Assembly: GCA_000940995.1 (NCBI GenBank)
Contig: CP005974.1
Coordinates: 496,001-560,000 of the forward strand
Direction: 5' to 3'
Length of the DNA stretch: 64,000 nt
From: Photobacterium gaetbulicola Gung47
GTDB taxonomy: Bacteria > Pseudomonadota > Gammaproteobacteria > Enterobacterales > Vibrionaceae
The notes beneath the pieces were generated by a model that saw only the letters and a list, made by a program, of their open reading frames with translations, had not been told where the DNA came from and made no database searches. Positions 1-7,683 of the stretch are shown one piece after another (positions within the stretch are counted from its first letter, which is position 1; each line of letters opens with the position of its first letter). Position numbers and translations under genes: made by a program.

Positions 1-471
1 CAGGGTGGCCGTACCATGGAAATCCAGCGCCTGATCGCCCGCAGCCTGCGCGCCGCGGTTGACCTAGAAGCGTTGGGTGAGCAGATGATCACGGTTGACT
101 GTGATGTTATCCAGGCTGATGGCGGGACTCGCACGGCATCTATTACCGGTGCGATGGTCGCTTTGGTCGATGCCATCAACTACATGCTGGAAAAAGGCAT
201 GCTCAAGGCCAGCCCGCTCAAAGGCATGGTAGCGGCGGTGTCGGTTGGTATCTACAACGGTGAAGCCATTTGCGATCTGGAGTATGTCGAGGACTCGGCA
301 GCGGAAACGGACATGAACGTGGTCATGACCGAAGAAGGCAAGATGATCGAGATCCAGGGTACGGCGGAAGGCGAAGCCTTTAGCCACGAAGAGTTGCTGG
401 CGATGCTGGCTCTGGCGAAAGACGGCATTGCCGACATCATTAGCGTGCAGAAGCAAGCGCTGGACAGTTAG
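1..471 (+). CDS. rph: Ribonuclease PH, 3' part (5' end outside window)
   Basis: C-terminal about 156 residues of RNase PH, the phosphorolytic 3'-5' exoribonuclease that trims tRNA 3' ends and other RNA tails. The reading frame is open from base 1 (Q-G-G-R-T-M-E), so the Met at 16 is internal and not the start. The family is usually about 238 residues, so roughly one third is missing upstream. Visible family features are the EIQRLIARSLRAAVD segment and the central VDCDVIQADGGTRTASITGA block around the phosphate and RNA site. It precedes pyrE in the same orientation, the classic rph-pyrE pair, in which rph translation also influences pyrE transcription through the hairpin just after its stop. 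Confidence 0.97.
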   Translation, partial: QGGRTMEIQRLIARSLRAAVDLEALGEQMITVDCDVIQADGGTRTASITGAMVALVDAINYMLEKGMLKASPLKGMVAAVSVGIYNGEAICDLEYVEDSAAETDMNVVMTEEGKMIEIQGTAEGEAFSHEELLAMLALAKDGIADIISVQKQALDS

Positions 472-479
472 TTTTTTGA

Positions 480-508
480 AGCGGTTCCTATTGGAGCCGC
501 TTTTTTTT
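480..508 (+). promoter_or_regulatory. rph-pyrE intercistronic terminator/attenuator
   Basis: Nine-base stem AGCGGTTCC / GGAGCCGCT (one G-U pair) with a 4-base loop, followed by eight T. It begins 8 bases after the rph stop codon, and a run of six T directly follows that stop. In E. coli the corresponding hairpin is an attenuator: when UTP is low, RNA polymerase pauses, translating ribosomes close up to the rph stop and prevent the hairpin, and pyrE is read. The geometry here fits the same mechanism; that it works in this organism is inference. Confidence 0.8.
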
Positions 509-595
509 GGCCTGGGTTTCGTGTTGCCTGGCAATGCGACTCAGCGCGTAGATTTGAATCGTGTAATCACAAGTTGCATCTATTAAGGAGAAACC

Positions 596-1237
596 ATGAA
601 AGCATATCAGCGTCAGTTCATCGAATTTGCCTTGGAGAAAGGGGTACTGAAGTTTGGTGAGTTCACACTGAAATCTGGCCGTAAGAGCCCGTACTTCTTC
701 AACGCGGGTTTGTTCAACACAGGACGTGATCTTGCACGCCTAGGCCGTTTTTACGCTGAGGCTTTGGTAGATGCCGGTATCGAGTACGATGTATTGTTCG
801 GCCCTGCGTACAAGGGGATCCCAATCGCAACGACAACCGCTGTTGCACTGGCTGATCAGCATGATGTGGATACCCCTTACTGCTTCAACCGCAAGGAAGC
901 CAAAGACCACGGTGAGGGCGGCAACCTGGTCGGTAGCGCGCTGGAAGGCCGTATCATGCTAGTCGATGATGTTATCACTGCCGGTACGGCGATCCGCGAA
1001 TCGATGGAAATCATCAAGGCCAACGGTGCCGACCTAGCCGGTGTGCTGGTGGCTATCGACCGCCAGGAAAAAGGCAAGGGCGAGCTGTCTGCTATCCAGG
1101 AAGTTGAGCGCGATTTCGGTTGTGCGGTGATTTCTATCGTGTCGCTGGGCGATGTGGTGAGCTACCTGGAAGAGCAGGACGGTATGGAACAGCACCTGGA
1201 AGCGGTGAAAGCTTACCGTGCGGAATATGGGGTATAA
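596..1237 (+). CDS. pyrE: Orotate phosphoribosyltransferase
   Basis: Cytosolic enzyme of pyrimidine synthesis that joins orotate and PRPP to give orotidine 5'-monophosphate. 213 residues, the normal length. The PRPP-binding signature VDDVITAGTA lies at residues 123-132, the flexible catalytic loop FNRKEAKDHGEGG at 97-109, and the N-terminal FTLKSGRKSPYFFNAG motif at 23-38. The ATG at 596 has a strong Shine-Dalgarno AAGGAG five bases upstream. It lies about 90 bases after the rph attenuator and ends at a bidirectional terminator shared with slmA on the other strand. Expression is probably set by UTP through the attenuator. Confidence 0.98.
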   Translation: MKAYQRQFIEFALEKGVLKFGEFTLKSGRKSPYFFNAGLFNTGRDLARLGRFYAEALVDAGIEYDVLFGPAYKGIPIATTTAVALADQHDVDTPYCFNRKEAKDHGEGGNLVGSALEGRIMLVDDVITAGTAIRESMEIIKANGADLAGVLVAIDRQEKGKGELSAIQEVERDFGCAVISIVSLGDVVSYLEEQDGMEQHLEAVKAYRAEYGV

Positions 1238-1248
1238 GGCTCGGGAGC

Positions 1249-1267
1249 CTAGAACCTAGTTCCTAGG
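1249..1267. repeat. CTAG-rich degenerate repeat beside terminator
   Basis: The stretch CTAGAACCTAGTTCCTAGG after pyrE contains three CTAG units. A related inverted copy, GAACTAGGAACCAGG, lies at 1342-1356 on the other side of the bidirectional terminator, and more CTAG units follow at 1371-1386 over the end of slmA. No coding function is seen. A similar CTAG array sits beside a near-identical terminator at 27656-27744. Confidence 0.5.
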
Positions 1268-1292
1268 AAGAGCAGAACCCAGAACCGTAAAT

Positions 1293-1326
1293 AAAAAAGC
1301 GAGAAGCGTAAGCCTCTCGCTTTTTT
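1293..1326. terminator. Bidirectional terminator between pyrE and slmA
   Basis: Six A, stem GCGAGA / TCTCGC with a 10-base loop, then six T (TTTTTTATTT). The symmetry lets it end pyrE transcription on the plus strand and slmA transcription on the minus strand. Confidence 0.85.
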
Positions 1327-1376
1327 ATTTGTTTTTTCTATGAACTAGGAACCAGGATCTACCAACCTGTCCTAGT

Positions 1377-1967
1377 TTACCCTAGCTCTGCACTGAGCAG
1401 GTGCCAGTAGTCGTCGAAGTTGGCAGTCGGCTTGTACTTGAAGTTCGAGCGGACAAAGCGGTTGAGACTGCCTTCGACCTGGCCGAGTAGCTGGGCGGCC
1501 AGGATAGATTCGTCTACCGGGAAGCCTTTGCCCTCGCGCAGCTTGCGCTCGCGCAGGATTTGGCGCAGCTGGGTTTCGATGCGCTCGAACAGCTGGTTGA
1601 TACGGGCCTGGAGACGGTCTTGCTCGAACATCAGTGCGTGGCCGGTCATGATGCGGGTCAGGCCCGGGTTGCGTTCGGCAAAGCCGAGGATCAGCTGCAG
1701 CACCATGCGCAGGCGTTGCAGGGTGTCTTTTTCGTCATCGAGGATGCGGTTGATACGGGTGGTGATAGCGTCTTCGATAAATTCGATCAGCCCCTCGAAC
1801 ATCCGCGCCTTGCTTGGGAAGTGGCGGTAGAGGGCGGCTTCTGAGACACCAACCTGGGCTGCCAGCTTGGCGGTAGTAATACGTTGGCTGCCCTGGGCAG
1901 ATTCCAGCATTTGTGCCAGCGCTTGCAAAATTTCTTCGCGGCGGTTGTTTTTCTTGTTGCCAGCCAT
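1377..1967 (-). CDS. slmA: Nucleoid occlusion factor SlmA
   Basis: TetR-fold DNA-binding protein that binds SlmA sites spread over the chromosome and inhibits FtsZ polymers, so that the division septum does not form over unsegregated DNA. 196 residues, the standard size. The helix-turn-helix is at about residues 31-52 (TTAKLAAQVGVSEAALYRHF), after the basic N-terminus MAGNKKNNRR. The C-terminal helical part carries the FtsZ-binding and dimer surface. It is convergent with pyrE. In E. coli dut lies between coaBC and slmA; here no dut is present and only a terminator separates coaBC from slmA. Confidence 0.96.
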   Translation of the reverse strand: MAGNKKNNRREEILQALAQMLESAQGSQRITTAKLAAQVGVSEAALYRHFPSKARMFEGLIEFIEDAITTRINRILDDEKDTLQRLRMVLQLILGFAERNPGLTRIMTGHALMFEQDRLQARINQLFERIETQLRQILRERKLREGKGFPVDESILAAQLLGQVEGSLNRFVRSNFKYKPTANFDDYWHLLSAELG

Positions 1968-2083
1968 GAATAACCGTTCCTTTTCAAAATAAAACTGTCA
2001 ATGGACAGGATGAAACCCGCATATCTTAGCGGCGTAACTCTGCCGTGAAAAGCATTGCCCGCCGATACTGATCTCTTTATCGA

Positions 2084-2115
2084 CAAAAAAAGCCCAACCT
2101 GAAGTGTTGGGCTTT
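2084..2115 (-). terminator. Terminator downstream of coaBC
   Basis: Read on the minus strand: stem AAAGCCCAAC / GTTGGGCTTT (2089-2098 and 2106-2115) with a 7-base loop and a following run of seven T. It lies about 50 bases after the coaBC stop and separates that gene from slmA. Confidence 0.85.
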
Positions 2116-2160
2116 ATATTTGATCTTATTCGGTTAATTCGTCAGCACCGGCGGCAGGGA

Positions 2161-3378
2161 TTAATCTGGCTGCCCGGCCTTGAAGAGGGTGACAATTTCG
2201 TCGACCAGTTGGGCCCCAAGCGCGGCCTTGCTGGTTAGCGGTAGCGACTTGTCACCGGCTGGCCAATAGAGGTGCAGGGCATTCTGGTCGCTGTTGAAGC
2301 CCTGGCCTTCGTTTGACACATCGTTGGCGCAGATCAGATCCAGGTGCTTGCGGGCCAGTTTGCCGCGCGCATATTGCTCGACGTCCTGGGTCTCGGCGGC
2401 AAAGCCGACGGTAAACGGGCGCTGGGCCTCTAGTGCAGCAACGCTGGCGATAATATCCGGGTTTTTCACCAGTCGAATCACCATGTCATCCTCGCCGTCT
2501 TTCTTTTTCATCTTCTGCGCGGCGATGTCCGCCGGGCGGAAATCGGCCACGGCGGCACAGCCGATGAAAATATCACTGGCTGGTGCATGATCCAGCGCGG
2601 CTTGGTGCATCTGCTCGGCGCTGCAAATATCGAGGCGGGTAACGCCCGGAGGCGTCGCCAAATTGGTCGGGCCGCTGATAAGAGTGACGGTCGCACCGCG
2701 CTTGGCTGCGGCTTCCGCGATGGCGTAGCCCATTTTCCCGGAGCTGTGGTTGGTCAGGTAACGGACCGGATCTATTGCCTCGCGGGTTGGCCCCGCGGTA
2801 ATGGTTAGCTTAAGGCCATCTAGATCGGCGGGCTTGAAGAAGTCTTCTGCCTGGTGAACCAACTGCATCGGCTCGAGCATCCGGCCCGGGCCGACATCGC
2901 CACAGGCCTGCTCACCGCTGGCCGGGCCCCAGATATGGCAACCGCGGCGGGCAAGGGTAGCAATGTTTTCCTGGGTCGCCACATGGCGGTACATCTGCTG
3001 GTTCATCGCTGGTGCAACGGCAACCGGGGCGTCGGTTGCCAGGCACAGGGTGGTGAGAAGGTCATTGCCCATGCCTGCGGCCATCCGGGCGATCAGGTCG
3101 GCGGTCGCTGGTGCCAGCAGAACCAAGTCGGCCCACTTGGCCAGCTCAATGTGTCCCATTGAGGCTTCTGCTGCTGGGTCTAGCAAGCTGTCGGAGACCG
3201 GTCTGCCGGATACCGCTTGCATGGTCAGCGGGGTGATGAACTCCTTGGCGGCCTTGGTCATGACCACTTGCACTTGTGCGCCGCGCTCAATCAGTCTGCG
3301 GGTGAGTTCTGCACATTTGTACGCCGCGATGCCGCCGCTGATCCCAAGGAGAATTTTTTTTCCTGCCAAAGTTTGCAT
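2161..3378 (-). CDS. coaBC: Bifunctional phosphopantothenoylcysteine decarboxylase / synthase
   Basis: Coenzyme A synthesis, two steps: CoaB ligates cysteine to 4'-phosphopantothenate using CTP, and CoaC decarboxylates the product to 4'-phosphopantetheine with FMN. The start is taken as the ATG at 3378 (MQTLAGKKILLGISGG), giving 405 residues as in E. coli Dfp; the frame is open 18 codons further upstream, but that extension is not family-like. CoaC half: catalytic His76, the PAMN motif at 123-126 and Cys159 in GEQACGD. CoaB half: from about residue 190 (ITAGPTREAIDPVRYLTNHSSGKMG), with the conserved Lys289 after AADFRPAD. Divergent from radC. Confidence 0.96.
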   Translation of the reverse strand: MQTLAGKKILLGISGGIAAYKCAELTRRLIERGAQVQVVMTKAAKEFITPLTMQAVSGRPVSDSLLDPAAEASMGHIELAKWADLVLLAPATADLIARMAAGMGNDLLTTLCLATDAPVAVAPAMNQQMYRHVATQENIATLARRGCHIWGPASGEQACGDVGPGRMLEPMQLVHQAEDFFKPADLDGLKLTITAGPTREAIDPVRYLTNHSSGKMGYAIAEAAAKRGATVTLISGPTNLATPPGVTRLDICSAEQMHQAALDHAPASDIFIGCAAVADFRPADIAAQKMKKKDGEDDMVIRLVKNPDIIASVAALEAQRPFTVGFAAETQDVEQYARGKLARKHLDLICANDVSNEGQGFNSDQNALHLYWPAGDKSLPLTSKAALGAQLVDEIVTLFKAGQPD

Positions 3379-3654
3379 CTTATTGCCTGCTCTCGATATC
3401 CGGAATGTTAATGCGCCACACCTTACCACCAAAAATTGCTTGTCACCAAAAAAAGCCCGCTTCCTTGCTTGGGATCAAGTTTGGTAGGGGCTGCTGGGGT
3501 GAGAAGGCAAGGGAGCAGGGATGCGAGCCGGTCGGCATTTTTGTGTGGGATGTAACGGCCTGGCTGGGGCTTTTTTGTGCCAGTGGTAGGAGAACGAGCA
3601 GGCCACCTTGCCAAGTTGATTGGGGCCGGCCTAGTTTGGTTGCAGGAGGAATAT

Positions 3655-4329
3655 ATGACACTTAAGCTATTACCGGTGCAGTCTCGGCCGAGGGAAAAAC
3701 TGTTGGAGCGTGGTCCGGGTGCGTTATCCGATGCCGAGCTGCTGGCCATTTTCTTGCGTACCGGCATTGCCGGGATGAATGCGATAGAGCTGGCCACCGA
3801 GCTGCTGGACCAGTTTGGTTCGCTGCGGGCGTTGCTGGCCGCAGATAGGGCCACGTTTTGTCAATACAAAGGGTTGGGCCCGGCTAAATATGCCCAGCTT
3901 CAGGCCGTGCTGGAAATGAACCTGCGCCATCTGACAGAGACGCTCAAAAAGGAAGATGCGCTGACAAGTCCCTCCCATACAAGACGTTATCTTAGCCATG
4001 TGCTACGTGATCGTCACCGCGAAGCGTTTTATGTTCTGTTTCTCGATAACCAGCACAGGGTGCTCTGTGGCGAGGTGCTTTTCGAAGGAACAATCGATGC
4101 TGCGAGCGTTTATCCACGGGAAGTTGTAAAAAGATCGCTAGAACTTAATGCAGCCGCGCTCATTTTAGCGCATAATCACCCGTCAGGCGTGGCAGAGCCA
4201 AGTCAGGCAGATCGCCGAATTACCCGCCGAATCAGTGATGCACTGGCATTGGTGGATATTCGGGTTCTGGATCACTTTGTTGTCGGTGACGGAGACATCA
4301 CTTCTTTTGCAGAGCGAGGATGGCTATAA
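3655..4329 (+). CDS. radC: RadC family JAMM-domain protein
   Basis: 224 residues. N-terminal helix-hairpin-helix-like region (about 20-90), then an MPN/JAB1 metalloprotease-like domain. The full JAMM zinc motif is present: His173, His175, Ser183 and Asp186 in LAHNHPSGVAEPSQADRR. The true biochemical role of RadC is unsettled; the early link to DNA repair came from a misassigned mutation, so only a family name is safe. The ATG at 3655 has an excellent Shine-Dalgarno (AGGAGGA), which decides against upstream in-frame starts. It precedes rpmB in the same orientation, as in other gammaproteobacteria, but rpmB has its own promoter. Confidence 0.93.
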   Translation: MTLKLLPVQSRPREKLLERGPGALSDAELLAIFLRTGIAGMNAIELATELLDQFGSLRALLAADRATFCQYKGLGPAKYAQLQAVLEMNLRHLTETLKKEDALTSPSHTRRYLSHVLRDRHREAFYVLFLDNQHRVLCGEVLFEGTIDAASVYPREVVKRSLELNAAALILAHNHPSGVAEPSQADRRITRRISDALALVDIRVLDHFVVGDGDITSFAERGWL

Positions 4330-4375
4330 AATAGTCATTTTTTGCTTAAAAAGTTGAGAAAGGACTGCTCGGGAC

Positions 4376-4404
4376 TTGAGCAACTGGTTTTGACTTAGTA
4401 TAAT
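4376..4404 (+). promoter_or_regulatory. rpmBG promoter
   Basis: TTGAGC at 4376-4381, a 17-base spacer and a perfect TATAAT at 4399-4404, followed by a GC-rich discriminator (GCGCGACC). This is typical of ribosomal promoters under stringent control. It lies about 100 bases upstream of rpmB. Confidence 0.8.
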
Positions 4405-4503
4405 GCGCGACCTTTGATAGCTGTGGTTGTATGTGAGAATTCATTTTCCGCATTGAAATAGCCACGGTAGATATCGAGCTGAAACGATTTGGAGAAGACA
4501 GTA

Positions 4504-4740
4504 ATGTCCCGAGTATGCCAAGTAACTGGTAAGCGTCCTGTAACGGGTAACAACCGTTCACACGCACGTAATGCCACCAAGCGTCGTTTTCTGCCGAACC
4601 TGCAAACTCATCGTTTCTGGGTAGAAAGCGAAAAACGCTTCGTTAAACTACGCCTTTCTGCGAAAGGTATGCGTATCATTGATAAGAAAGGTATCGACGC
4701 CGTTCTTACTGATATGCGTGCTCGCGGCGAGAACGTTTAA
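4504..4740 (+). CDS. rpmB: 50S ribosomal protein L28
   Basis: Structural protein of the large ribosomal subunit, 78 residues, beginning MSRVCQVTGKRPVTGNNRSH, the diagnostic L28 N-terminus. The start at 4504 follows GGAG at 4491-4494; the frame is open five codons upstream (MEKTV) but that would place the start before the ribosome site. First gene of the rpmB-rpmG pair and transcribed from the strong promoter at 4376-4404. Confidence 0.98.
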   Translation: MSRVCQVTGKRPVTGNNRSHARNATKRRFLPNLQTHRFWVESEKRFVKLRLSAKGMRIIDKKGIDAVLTDMRARGENV

Positions 4741-4753
4741 GAGGATTTGAACA

Positions 4754-4921
4754 ATGGCTAAAGGCATTCGTGAGAAGATCCGTCTAGTATCATCTGCTGG
4801 TACAGGCCACTTCTACACTACCGACAAAAACAAGCGTAACATGCCAGGCAAATTCGAGATCAAAAAATTTGATCCTGTAGTTCGCAAGCACGTTATGTAC
4901 AAAGAAGCAAAAATCAAGTAA
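4754..4921 (+). CDS. rpmG: 50S ribosomal protein L33
   Basis: 55-residue large-subunit protein (MAKGIREKIRLVSSAG at the start, ending HVMYKEAKIK). It begins 13 bases after the rpmB stop with GAGGA as its ribosome site, so the two are co-translated from one mRNA. It lacks the CxxC pairs of zinc-binding L33 forms, so this is the cysteine-free type. A strong terminator follows 21 bases after the stop. Confidence 0.97.
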   Translation: MAKGIREKIRLVSSAGTGHFYTTDKNKRNMPGKFEIKKFDPVVRKHVMYKEAKIK

Positions 4922-4942
4922 TTGGTTTTTCGCTTTTTTGAT

Positions 4943-4974
4943 AAAAACCCAGTTTTTTAACTGGGTTTTTTTAT
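4943..4974 (+). terminator. rpmBG terminator
   Basis: Ten-base perfect stem AAAAACCCAG / CTGGGTTTTT (4943-4952 and 4961-4970) with further T, placed just after rpmG. Confidence 0.88.
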
Positions 4975-5075
4975 ACCCGCAATTTACGACTGTGCTCCCG
5001 CCTATCCTAAAAAACTGCAATCTCAAGGCCCGGGCGGTATAGTTGAGGTATCCCTAACTTTCATGGAGTAGCGTG

Positions 5076-5561
5076 ATGAGGCTGTCCCGTCGTGGCTGGA
5101 ACAATGTCATTATTATCGCGGTGGTGTGCTTTATTGCAGTGGTACAGCTTCCGGATCTCGTCAAGCAGCGCCTTGGCCACGAGCATTCGCCCCAAACGCC
5201 GGTGGAAATGACGATGCTATTGCCTTCCGACTCGACCATAGAGCAGTTGCACTTACCCCATACCAGTGTTCATCAGCAGGCGTTGGGTTGGCTGGCCAGC
5301 CCGCGGGTGGCGCTGCCGGCCGATTTGCTGATCAGCCACTGGCAGGCGCTGGGAGGAACCGCGGTCAGCGATGAGATGGTGGGGAAGCTCAAGCCAACCC
5401 TGCCGCCGCCTAACAGTGTCGAGATTTGGCTGGCGGGCCGGGAAGAGCCGATCAGGGTGACCGTCTATCAGCAGCCGCAATTTTGGCTCTTGCAAAACTG
5501 GCGGGGGGAGTGGCTGGCAGTTTCGGTGGAAGAGACCTATCTGTTTCCGCCGGTGTTATAG
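5076..5561 (+). CDS. Small membrane-anchored protein of unknown function
   Basis: 161 residues, not recognised as a characterised family. A basic N-terminus (MRLSRRGWNN) is followed by one hydrophobic segment at about residues 10-27 (VIIIAVVCFIAVVQLP). The remaining 130 residues would lie in the periplasm in an N-in topology. They include a proline-rich turn (KPTLPPPNSVEIWL) and aromatic C-terminal strands (PQFWLLQNWRGEWLAVSV). The ATG at 5076 is chosen over the GTG at 5073 because GGAG at 5065-5068 gives better spacing. It lies between rpmG and mutM and is followed by mutM after 34 bases, so it is probably in one unit with it. Confidence 0.75.
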   Translation: MRLSRRGWNNVIIIAVVCFIAVVQLPDLVKQRLGHEHSPQTPVEMTMLLPSDSTIEQLHLPHTSVHQQALGWLASPRVALPADLLISHWQALGGTAVSDEMVGKLKPTLPPPNSVEIWLAGREEPIRVTVYQQPQFWLLQNWRGEWLAVSVEETYLFPPVL

Positions 5562-5595
5562 TGATCCCATAACTCTACCAATAGCAGAGAAAGTC

Positions 5596-6405
5596 ATGCC
5601 TGAATTACCTGAAGTCGAAGTCAGCCGGATGGGTATCGCCCCCCATGTGACCAACCAGACCGTGACCGAGATTGTGGTCCGTAACCCTAAGTTGCGTTGG
5701 CCGGTGCCCGAAGAGATCCGCCACATCGAAGGGCAGGTGATCCGCCGGGTGAGTCGCCGGGCCAAATACTTGATGCTTGAGACAGACGCGGGCTATGCCA
5801 TCATCCACCTCGGGATGTCGGGCAGCTTGCGGGTATTGCCGACGGGTATCCCGCCGGAAAAACATGACCATGTCGACTTGTGCCTGTCCAGTGGCGAAGT
5901 TCTGCGTTACAACGACCCCCGTCGCTTTGGGGCCTGGCTGTGGCAGCCGGATCAGGGTGAGCATCCCGTCTTGGCGAAACTCGGCCCGGAGCCACTGAGT
6001 GAGGGGTTTACCGCAGCGTACCTGCAAGAGAAGGCCAAGGGTAAACGTACCGCTGTGAAACAGTTCATCATGGATAACCACGTGGTGGTCGGCGTCGGTA
6101 ATATTTATGCCAATGAGTCGCTGTTTGCCGCCGGGATTCACCCCAAGCGGGAGGTCGGCAAAATCTCCGCCCAGCGTCTTGCATTGCTGGTTGACGAAAT
6201 TAAGTCGGTGCTGGCCTTTGCCATCGAGCAGGGCGGTACCACCTTGAAAGATTTCAAGAATGCGGACGGCAAACCGGGATATTTTGCCCAGGAGCTGCAG
6301 GTGTATGGCAAGGGGGGGGAGCCGTGCCCGCGGTGTGACAAGCCTCTGAGCGAAGTGAAAATTGGCCAGCGGTCCACGGTATATTGCAGTGCTTGCCAGA
6401 CCTAG
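5596..6405 (+). CDS. mutM: Formamidopyrimidine-DNA glycosylase
   Basis: Base-excision repair enzyme that removes 8-oxoguanine and formamidopyrimidines and cuts the DNA backbone by beta,delta-elimination. 269 residues. All key parts are visible: the processed N-terminal Pro2 nucleophile and Glu3 (MPELPEVE), Lys57, the helix-two-turn-helix region at GVGNIYANE (166-174), and the C-terminal zinc finger with Cys244, Cys247, Cys264 and Cys267 plus the finger arginine Arg259. Intact and of standard length. Confidence 0.98.
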   Translation: MPELPEVEVSRMGIAPHVTNQTVTEIVVRNPKLRWPVPEEIRHIEGQVIRRVSRRAKYLMLETDAGYAIIHLGMSGSLRVLPTGIPPEKHDHVDLCLSSGEVLRYNDPRRFGAWLWQPDQGEHPVLAKLGPEPLSEGFTAAYLQEKAKGKRTAVKQFIMDNHVVVGVGNIYANESLFAAGIHPKREVGKISAQRLALLVDEIKSVLAFAIEQGGTTLKDFKNADGKPGYFAQELQVYGKGGEPCPRCDKPLSEVKIGQRSTVYCSACQT

Positions 6406-6443
6406 CCGGGTCGCATTTCTGCCGAGGCCCGAGGGGCGTGGTT

Positions 6444-6463
6444 AAGGCGGGCTTAACCGCCTT
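6444..6463 (+). terminator. Possible mutM terminator
   Basis: Stem AAGGCGG / CCGCCTT with a 6-base loop, followed by only a weak T-rich tract (GTCAGTTTTATT). It is 38 bases after mutM. The call is weak because the T-run is poor. Confidence 0.35.
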
Positions 6464-6590
6464 GTCAGTTTTATTGATGTGCCTTTTGCCTTGGTCTGCT
6501 ACCGTCACCTGCGTTTGGATGCTATGATTTTTTTTACGCATCGTTATCCTAAATTTGGGATAGCGAGTACATTTTTTAAGGTCTATGCAG

Positions 6591-7598
6591 ATGAAGAAGT
6601 ATTTGGTTACCGGCGCAGCCGGCTTTATCGGAAGTGCCGTGGTGGAGCGGTTGTGTGCCATGGGGCACGAGGTGGTCGGGATTGATAATCTCAATGACTA
6701 CTACGAGGTGTCGCTAAAAGACGCCCGGCTGGCCCGGATCACCCACCCGCACTTCACTTTCATTACCATGGATCTGGCAGATCGGGACGGGATCGCCAAC
6801 CTGTTTGCCGAGCAGCAATTCGACCGGGTGATCCACCTAGCTGCCCAGGCTGGTGTGCGTTACTCGATCGACAACCCGATGGCGTATGCCGACAGCAATC
6901 TGGTGGGACACCTGACTATTCTAGAAGGCTGCCGTCACCATAAGATTGAGCACTTGGTGTATGCCTCGTCCAGTTCGGTCTATGGCCTCAACCAGAAAAT
7001 GCCGTTTGATACTGCCGACAGTGTCGACCACCCGATTTCCCTGTATGCCGCGACCAAGAAGTCGAACGAGTTGATGGCGCATACCTATTCGCACCTGTAC
7101 GGCGTGCCGACCACCGGCCTGCGCTTCTTTACTGTCTATGGTCCTTGGGGACGCCCGGATATGGCGCTGTTCAAGTTCACCAATGCGATTATCGAGGGGC
7201 GTGAAATCGATGTGTACAACAACGGCGATATGCGCCGTGATTTCACCTACATCGATGATATTGTCGAGGGGATCATCCGTATTCAGGATGTGATCCCTGA
7301 AAAGACCCAGGACTGGACCGTAGAAGCCGGTACGCCAGCGACCAGCTCGGCACCTTACCGGGTTTATAATATCGGCCATGGCAGCCCGGTCAAGCTGATG
7401 GATTTCATCGAGGCGCTGGAAGAGGCTCTGGGTATTGAGGCGAAGAAGAACTTCATGCCGATGCAGCCAGGTGATGTCTATGCGACCTATGCAGACACAA
7501 CTGATTTGTTCGACGCAACGGGCTACAAGCCGGCAGTGAAGGTGAAGGAAGGCGTGAAGGCATTTGTTGACTGGTACCGTGAGTACTACCAGCGCTGA
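6591..7598 (+). CDS. NAD-dependent nucleotide-sugar epimerase (UDP-glucuronate 4-epimerase type)
   Basis: Short-chain dehydrogenase/reductase that inverts C4 of a UDP-sugar, most likely UDP-glucuronate to UDP-galacturonate, for surface polysaccharide. 335 residues: NAD site GAAGFIG at 8-14, serine cluster ASSSSVYG at 125-132, catalytic Tyr152 and Lys156 (YAATK), and the LRFFTVYGPWGRPDMALFKF segment typical of the CapI/LspL/WbnF group. The ATG at 6591 is preferred over 6585 because AAGG at 6578-6581 then has normal spacing. It stands alone between mutM and coaD, next to the LPS core locus. Exact substrate is inferred from family resemblance only. Confidence 0.88.
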   Translation: MKKYLVTGAAGFIGSAVVERLCAMGHEVVGIDNLNDYYEVSLKDARLARITHPHFTFITMDLADRDGIANLFAEQQFDRVIHLAAQAGVRYSIDNPMAYADSNLVGHLTILEGCRHHKIEHLVYASSSSVYGLNQKMPFDTADSVDHPISLYAATKKSNELMAHTYSHLYGVPTTGLRFFTVYGPWGRPDMALFKFTNAIIEGREIDVYNNGDMRRDFTYIDDIVEGIIRIQDVIPEKTQDWTVEAGTPATSSAPYRVYNIGHGSPVKLMDFIEALEEALGIEAKKNFMPMQPGDVYATYADTTDLFDATGYKPAVKVKEGVKAFVDWYREYYQR

Positions 7599-7638
7599 GG
7601 GGCACTGCAGCCTTGGGCGCAGCCTGAATAATGACTAA

Positions 7639-7666
7639 AAAGAAGGAGGCGGTTGCCTCCTTCTTT
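7639..7666. terminator. Bidirectional terminator between epimerase and coaD
   Basis: Perfect 12-base stem AAAGAAGGAGGC / GCCTCCTTCTTT with a 4-base loop. A-rich on one side and T-rich on the other, so it can serve both convergent genes. Confidence 0.8.
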
Positions 7667-7683
7667 GTATTTGCCCATCGGTG

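Noticed and set aside
3405..3665. Open frame in the coaBC-radC divergent gap
   Set aside because: It overlaps both promoters and the radC ribosome site, with no recognisable domain.
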